Below, in pieces: positions 59,682 to 64,000 of a stretch of DNA of 64,000 nucleotides. The notes under the pieces were generated by a model. It was given only the letters and a program-made list of their open reading frames with translations. It had not been told where the DNA came from and searched no databases. Numbering within the stretch: position 1 is the stretch's first letter; every line of letters begins with the position of its first letter. The stretch is from Pseudomonas sp. SJZ079. GTDB lineage: Bacteria > Pseudomonadota > Gammaproteobacteria > Pseudomonadales > Pseudomonadaceae. The position numbers were made by a program, and so were the translations under genes. Location: the NCBI RefSeq assembly GCF_007993865.1, contig NZ_VIUH01000007.1:107381-171380 (forward strand), written 5' to 3'.

Positions 59682-60746
59682 ATGGCACTTATCAGCATGC
59701 GCCAGATGCTCGACCACGCCGCCGAATACGGCTACGGCGTGCCGGCCTTCAACGTCAACAACCTCGAGCAGATGCGCGCCATCATGGAAGCGGCCGACAA
59801 GACCGACTCCCCGGTGATAGTCCAGGCGTCCGCCGGCGCGCGCAAATACGCTGGCGCGCCGTTTCTGCGTCACCTGATCCTGGCCGCCATCGAAGAATTT
59901 CCGCATATCCCGGTGTGCATGCACCAGGACCACGGCACCAGCCCTGACGTCTGCCAGCGCTCGATCCAGCTGGGCTTCAGCTCGGTGATGATGGACGGCT
60001 CGCTGAAGGAGGACGGCAAGACGCCGGCCGACTACGACTACAACGTCGCCGTCACCCAGCAGACCGTGGCCTTCGCCCACGCCTGCGGCGTGTCGGTGGA
60101 AGGCGAGTTGGGTTGCCTGGGCAGCCTGGAAACCGGCATGGCCGGCGAAGAAGATGGCGTGGGCGCCGAAGGTGTGCTCGATCACAGCCAGATGCTCACC
60201 GACCCGGAAGAGGCCGCCGACTTCGTCAAGCGCACTCAGGTCGATGCCCTGGCCATTGCCATCGGCACCAGCCATGGCGCCTACAAGTTCACCAAGCCGC
60301 CGACCGGCGACATCCTCGCCATCGACCGGATCAAGGAAATCCACAAGCGCATCCCCAATACCCACCTGGTGATGCACGGCTCCAGCAGCGTGCCGCAGGA
60401 GTGGCTGGCGATCATCAACCAGTACGGCGGCGACATCAAGGAAACCTACGGCGTGCCGGTCGAGGAGATCGTCGAAGGCATCAAGTACGGCGTGCGCAAG
60501 GTCAATATCGACACCGACCTGCGCCTGGCGTCCACAGGTGCCATGCGCCGCCTGATGGCGACCAACCCGAGCGAGTTCGACCCGCGTAAATTCTTCGGCG
60601 CCACCGTGACCGCCATGCGCGACATCTGCATCGCCCGCTACGAAGCCTTCGGCACCGCCGGCAATGCCTCGAAGATCAAGCCGATCTCCCTGGAAGGCAT
60701 GTTCCAGCGTTATGCCAAGGGTGAGCTGGCCGCCAAGGTCAACTAA
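59682..60746 (+). CDS. fba: Fructose-bisphosphate aldolase, class II
   Basis: A 354-residue zinc-dependent aldolase acting between fructose 1,6-bisphosphate and triose phosphates. Metal-binding and active-site motifs are [35 protein letters not shown] and the long FBA insert [30 protein letters not shown] is the start, behind GGGAGAAAG. It lies 178 bases after pgk and ends before a strong terminator. Confidence 0.97.
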   Translation: MALISMRQMLDHAAEYGYGVPAFNVNNLEQMRAIMEAADKTDSPVIVQASAGARKYAGAPFLRHLILAAIEEFPHIPVCMHQDHGTSPDVCQRSIQLGFSSVMMDGSLKEDGKTPADYDYNVAVTQQTVAFAHACGVSVEGELGCLGSLETGMAGEEDGVGAEGVLDHSQMLTDPEEAADFVKRTQVDALAIAIGTSHGAYKFTKPPTGDILAIDRIKEIHKRIPNTHLVMHGSSSVPQEWLAIINQYGGDIKETYGVPVEEIVEGIKYGVRKVNIDTDLRLASTGAMRRLMATNPSEFDPRKFFGATVTAMRDICIARYEAFGTAGNASKIKPISLEGMFQRYAKGELAAKVN

Positions 60747-60761
60747 GCCTCTGTGTTACGC

Positions 60762-60795
60762 CAAGAGCCCCGCCCATGCGGGGCTCTTGCGTTTT
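60762..60795 (+). terminator. Terminator of fba
   Basis: caagagccccgc and gcggggctcttg form a 12-base stem with a CCAT loop, followed by CGTTTT, 16 bases after the fba stop. Confidence 0.92.
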
Positions 60796-60980
60796 CGTGG
60801 GCCAATGCGCTCGTTCGTGGCCCCTAGCAAGCAGCGCTTCTCGTGTTGGCTGCATCGACAAGGCTTCGCTAGCCTGGCGCTCATGCAGAGGTGGCAGCGG
60901 ATCCAGCTAGAGTCGCGGCACCTGCCCGGCTGCGGCATACTCCTCAGCTCTAACCCCGCGCAAACCGTTCATCACAGGCC

Positions 60981-61487
60981 ATGTTCCCACTGAAATACCT
61001 CCAGGGTTATCCCGTCCAGCTGCAAGAGCAGATCCGCAAGCTGATCGCCGAGCAGCGCCTGGGCGACTACCTGGCGCAGCGCTATAGCGGCAAGCACGGC
61101 GTGCAGAGCGACAAGGCGCTGTATGCCTACATCGTGGCGTTGAAGCAGGAGCATCTGCGCAATGCGCCGGCGATCGACAAGGTGCTGTTCGACAACCGCC
61201 TCGACCTGACCCATCGCGCGCTCGGTCTGCACACCGCGATTTCCCGCGTGCAGGGTGGCAAGCTCAAGGCGAAGAAGGAGATTCGCGTGGCCTCACTGTT
61301 CAAGGAGGCGGCACCGGAGTTTCTGCAGATGATCGTGGTGCACGAGTTGGCGCATTTGAAGGAGGCCGAGCACAACAAGGCCTTCTACAAACTGTGCGAA
61401 CACATGCTGCCCGGCTACCACCAGCTGGAGTTCGATTTGCGCGTGTACCTGACGTGGCGCGAGCTGCCACGCAGCGATGCGTCGTAG
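60981..61487 (+). CDS. YgjP-like metallopeptidase domain protein
   Basis: A 168-residue putative zinc peptidase of the YgjP/DUF45 group. The catalytic site HELAH is at residues 121-125 (MIVVHELAHLKEAEHNKAFYKL), with a further conserved His/Glu in the helix after it. Substrate unknown. It lies downstream of the fba terminator and is convergent with the DUF2789 gene. Start at ATG 60981; the region in front holds no clear promoter. Confidence 0.88.
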   Translation: MFPLKYLQGYPVQLQEQIRKLIAEQRLGDYLAQRYSGKHGVQSDKALYAYIVALKQEHLRNAPAIDKVLFDNRLDLTHRALGLHTAISRVQGGKLKAKKEIRVASLFKEAAPEFLQMIVVHELAHLKEAEHNKAFYKLCEHMLPGYHQLEFDLRVYLTWRELPRSDAS

Positions 61488-61509
61488 TCTGCGTAGCCGG
61501 CTGCTGCCG

Positions 61510-61743
61510 CTAGCCGCGTAGCATCAGGTTGAGTTGATCGACCACTTCTGCCCAGTCGGCGTCTTCGAGGATTTCCTCGCGCAGAAAAGCGGCCTGAGCC
61601 GTGGTCCAGAACGGCGCCTCGGCGAGTGACAGGGTTGCGGCAAGGGGCGCGTGGGTACTGACGAAACGGTCGATGCTGGTCTGGTCGGCAGGCAGGCCGA
61701 GTTGCTTGAACAGGGCCGAGAGGTCGTGGGTGGGGCTTTGCAT
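61510..61743 (-). CDS. DUF2789 family small protein
   Basis: A 77-residue, mostly helical acidic protein (MQSPTHDLSALFKQLGLPADQ; ILEDADWAEVVDQLNLML). The size and pattern match DUF2789, a small family of Pseudomonas and relatives with no known role. It is convergent with the YgjP-like gene (22 bases between stops). Confidence 0.8.
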   Translation of the reverse strand: MQSPTHDLSALFKQLGLPADQTSIDRFVSTHAPLAATLSLAEAPFWTTAQAAFLREEILEDADWAEVVDQLNLMLRG

Positions 61744-61913
61744 GACGGGCTCCTCAGGTAGTCGGGCTAGGCGCCGAAGCGCTGCAGAGCAGTGTGTGGC
61801 ACCACCTTACAGCCTAGCGCAGATCGCCAAGCCCCAGGCTGTACCGCCACGTTCGTTCGCTGTGACCACTGCCCTGTAACGATGGCGGCTGGCCTTAGAT
61901 AGGCAGGCGTAAC

Positions 61914-62396
61914 TCAACTGACCCGCAGCACCTCGAAGAGTTGCGTGCTGTTGCCTATGCGCATCTCCACCTGATCACCCTCGGCGCAGCCGAGCAGGCG
62001 CTGGCCCAGTGGCGCCCGTGGGCTGATCACCAGCACCTCCTGACCCTCCAGGCGCACTTTCAAGCCGGCGCCATCCGGGCCGAGGAACAGGCACTGCTCG
62101 ACGCCTTGGGCATCGGCCAACCAGACCAGGGCGGTGAGTTGAATACCCCGCTCGGCATCGAATGGGCGCAGGGTCAACTGCTGCCAGGCTTTCAAGGCCT
62201 GACGGATTTCCTCGACCCGGCGCGCCTGCCCGGCGGCCAGGTAAGAGGCCTCCAGGCCGAGGGTGTCGTACTTGTTTTCGGCGATATTTTCCTTGTGGGT
62301 CGCCGCCTCATAGGCGCTCAGCGCAGCGCGTTGGGCCAGTTCCAGGTCGGCCTGCAGGGTGTCGAGGATCAGCTGGTACAGGCGTGCTTTGTTCAA
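61914..62396 (-). CDS. GreA/GreB-family transcription elongation factor-like protein
   Basis: About 160 residues read from TTG 62396 (NKARLYQLILDTLQADLELAQRAAL). The C-terminal FKBP-like Gre domain is present (VEMRIGNSTQLFEVLRV; VLVISPRAPLGQRLLG). The N-terminal coiled-coil hairpin is shorter than in GreA, and the acidic tip contains HKENIAENKYDTLGLEAS. It could bind the RNA polymerase channel without strong cleavage activity; whether it is an active Gre factor is unknown. ATG at 62468 would give 184 residues but the added residues look non-native. Confidence 0.75.
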   Translation of the reverse strand: MNKARLYQLILDTLQADLELAQRAALSAYEAATHKENIAENKYDTLGLEASYLAAGQARRVEEIRQALKAWQQLTLRPFDAERGIQLTALVWLADAQGVEQCLFLGPDGAGLKVRLEGQEVLVISPRAPLGQRLLGCAEGDQVEMRIGNSTQLFEVLRVS

Positions 62397-62557
62397 GGGC
62401 GGCTCGCAAGGAGGGACGGTGGGTGAAGCGCGTGGCGGATTATCGGTGATCGGGTGTGGCCACGGCAAAGTACTCGCTGTTGCACCAAGGTCTAGTGTCG
62501 CCCGGTCAGCCTAGGCGGCATGCTGCCAGCGGTGTTATTGCGAGCGAGGATATAGAC

Positions 62558-62788
62558 GTGGGCCTGCTGCGTTCGATGGGATTTCTCTTTCTGTTCCTGC
62601 TGGTGCCGCTGGGCGCCTTGCTGGCCAACTACCCTGGGCCAATTGCCGAATGGCTGAGCAGCCTGCTCGGCCTGGAAATTACCCGAGGCAACCTCGGCGC
62701 GGGCTTCATGCTGCTCGCCGCTATCTGCCTGAAAATCGACCTGGACATTCGCCGCCGGGCTCAGGGTCGTGAGGCCCGCGCTGTGTGA
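62558..62788 (+). CDS. Small membrane protein, unknown function
   Basis: A 76-residue protein when read from GTG 62558 (AGGA eight bases upstream). Two hydrophobic segments are visible (MGFLFLFLLVPLGALLANY and NLGAGFMLLAAICLKIDL), with a basic tail (RRRAQGREARAV). An ATG at 62456 would add 34 residues with no membrane character, and ATG 62576 would remove six. I do not recognise a family. Confidence 0.6.
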   Translation: MGLLRSMGFLFLFLLVPLGALLANYPGPIAEWLSSLLGLEITRGNLGAGFMLLAAICLKIDLDIRRRAQGREARAV

Positions 62789-62994
62789 GTTGCTGCACAG
62801 ACCGAGTAGGCTCTGTCGGCCGTCATCCTGGCTGCGACCAAGATAGTCTCAGCGCAAACCGCTGCTGATTTGCCCGGCCCGCGTTGGGCCCTGTGGCCGC
62901 CCTTACGGTGCAGATACGCAGGGCGGCGCCTGGCGCTTACGTCGCCGTTGAGCCGCGCGTTGGCTACACTGCTGCCCACGCGGGGGAGAGCACT

Positions 62995-63852
62995 ATGGGC
63001 GAGGCGCAGTCGGACTATTCGGTTTATCGCCAGGTAGTCTCGCAATTGATGAGTGACCAGGAGCAGCTGCCGAGCTTGCCGATGCTGACCTTGGACATTC
63101 GCCGCGCGTTGGCCATGCCTGAGGTCAGCATGGCGCGGTTGAGCAGCCTGATCAGCCGCGACCCGGCACTCAGTGCGTTATTGATGAAATACGCTTTCAG
63201 CGCCTTGCTGCGTACACGTGTGCCGCCGAAGACCTTGCAGGACGTACTGCGGGTGTTGGGGATTCAGCAGGTGGATCGGATCGTGATGGTGCACAGCATC
63301 AAGAGCCTGTTCACCCTGCACAGCGCCGCACACAAGCAGCTATTCATGGAGGCCTGGCATCGGGTCACGCTGAAGGCGAGTATCTGTGCGTTTCTCGCCC
63401 GGGCGGTGGGACATATCCCAGCGGACCATGCGGTGCTCGCCAGCCTGCTCAGCGAGGTCGGTTCGCTGGCGGTGTTGTCGGCCTTCAAGGACGCCAGCCT
63501 GGTCCCGACGCCGGCGCGTTACTACAGCCTGTGCCGGGCCTACAGCAAGTCGCTGGGGGTGATTTTGCTGAAGAAGTGGGCGGTGGATGACGAGTACGTG
63601 CACATCATTCGCGAGGTGGGCAACTGGAGCCTGTGCGGGTCGCGGCAGATCGAGCTGATCGACCTGGTCAACCTCAGCCTGTACCACAACATAGGGCGCA
63701 ACAACCCTGCCGCCGAGTTACCCGCACTCACCAGCCTGGCGGCTTATGGCAAGTTGGGCGCGCCGCAGAACGAGGTGTCGGTTGGCGGTGATCTGCGCCT
63801 GATCAGCGAGCATTGGCCTGAGATCGATGCGATTGCCGCGGCCTTGCGTTAG
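62995..63852 (+). CDS. HDOD-domain signalling protein
   Basis: A 285-residue protein, almost all one HDOD domain (LPSLPMLTLDIRRALAMPEVSMARLSSLISRDPALSALLMKYA; LASLLSEVGSLAVLSAF). HDOD proteins are HD-like domains lacking the metal-dependent phosphodiesterase residues and act as signalling scaffolds. GGGGGAGAG precedes ATG 62995; the frame opens at 62884. The gene is free-standing. No neighbour suggests a specific pathway. Confidence 0.87.
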   Translation: MGEAQSDYSVYRQVVSQLMSDQEQLPSLPMLTLDIRRALAMPEVSMARLSSLISRDPALSALLMKYAFSALLRTRVPPKTLQDVLRVLGIQQVDRIVMVHSIKSLFTLHSAAHKQLFMEAWHRVTLKASICAFLARAVGHIPADHAVLASLLSEVGSLAVLSAFKDASLVPTPARYYSLCRAYSKSLGVILLKKWAVDDEYVHIIREVGNWSLCGSRQIELIDLVNLSLYHNIGRNNPAAELPALTSLAAYGKLGAPQNEVSVGGDLRLISEHWPEIDAIAAALR

Positions 63853-64000
63853 CCATTCCGGCTAAGCCGCTAAGGCAGAACGCCTGAACCCACAGCTCGA
63901 CTGCCGGGCTAGGGTCTGTTGCCGTTTCATTGCGAGCCGCGTTGCCGCGAGAAATGGCCCCCGATTAGGCGCAGGACGCAGGTAATGGTCATTCCCTTGC
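63853..64000. other. End of window, no feature seen
   Basis: 148 bases after the HDOD gene. I see no open frame, terminator or repeat that I could support; the next gene is cut off by the window edge. Confidence 0.5.

Overview
The window is a piece of a Pseudomonas chromosome. It is GC-rich and densely coding, and its gene order is the one I remember for the proC-pilT-pilU-pyrB-gshB-pilGHIJK-chpABC, bioA, yceI-rhlE, metF-ahcY and metK-tkt-epd-pgk-fba blocks of P. aeruginosa. The synteny is recalled, not computed. Differences from that memory are: no chpD/chpE after chpC, no mexAB-oprM between yceI and rhlE, and an extra complete chemosensory operon between rhlE and ppnN/metF. I see no tRNA, rRNA, insertion sequence, prophage or CRISPR array.

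Layout. 1-2 kb (minus): yggT (cut by the window edge), proC, and the PLP-homeostasis gene yggS. 2-5 kb (plus): the twitching ATPases pilT and pilU, then a TM2-domain membrane protein ending at a bidirectional terminator. 5-11 kb (minus): the pyrimidine cluster pyrR-pyrB-pyrX with ruvX and yqgE upstream, then a tonB and gshB. 11-24.4 kb (plus): the whole Pil-Chp system pilG-pilH-pilI-pilJ-pilK-chpA-chpB-chpC, dominated by a 7.3-kb chpA with many phosphotransfer domains. 24.5-32 kb: an alanine/sodium symporter, rsmE and bioA (minus), cytochrome b561 and YceI (plus), and an RhlE2-like helicase (minus).

32.4-43.4 kb (minus) is the most distinctive part: a ten-gene chemosensory operon in the transcription order MCP, STAS protein, response regulator-PP2C-HATPase protein, cheY, cheA, cheW, MCP, cheR, cheD, cheB, behind a good sigma70-like promoter. 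It joins a chemotaxis core to a complete partner-switching module (antagonist plus phosphatase/kinase). It may therefore report to something other than, or in addition to, a flagellar motor.

43.8-54.9 kb (mostly minus): ppnN, metF, ahcY, ligB, a PEBP protein, an AraC regulator, metK and an ArsR-methyltransferase regulator, with a MAPEG protein and a c'-type cytochrome lipoprotein on plus. The S-adenosylmethionine cycle appears to be controlled in two ways. An S-adenosylhomocysteine riboswitch stands in front of ahcY-metF. A 36-bp perfect palindrome overlaps the likely promoter of the arsR-metK pair. 55-60.7 kb (plus): tkt, epd, pgk and fba, linking central carbon metabolism to PLP synthesis. 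61-63.9 kb: a YgjP-type metallopeptidase, a DUF2789 protein, a Gre-family factor, a small membrane protein and an HDOD protein. Hairpin repeats of at least two types lie between genes at 27.0, 46.3, 57.2 and 59.5 kb.
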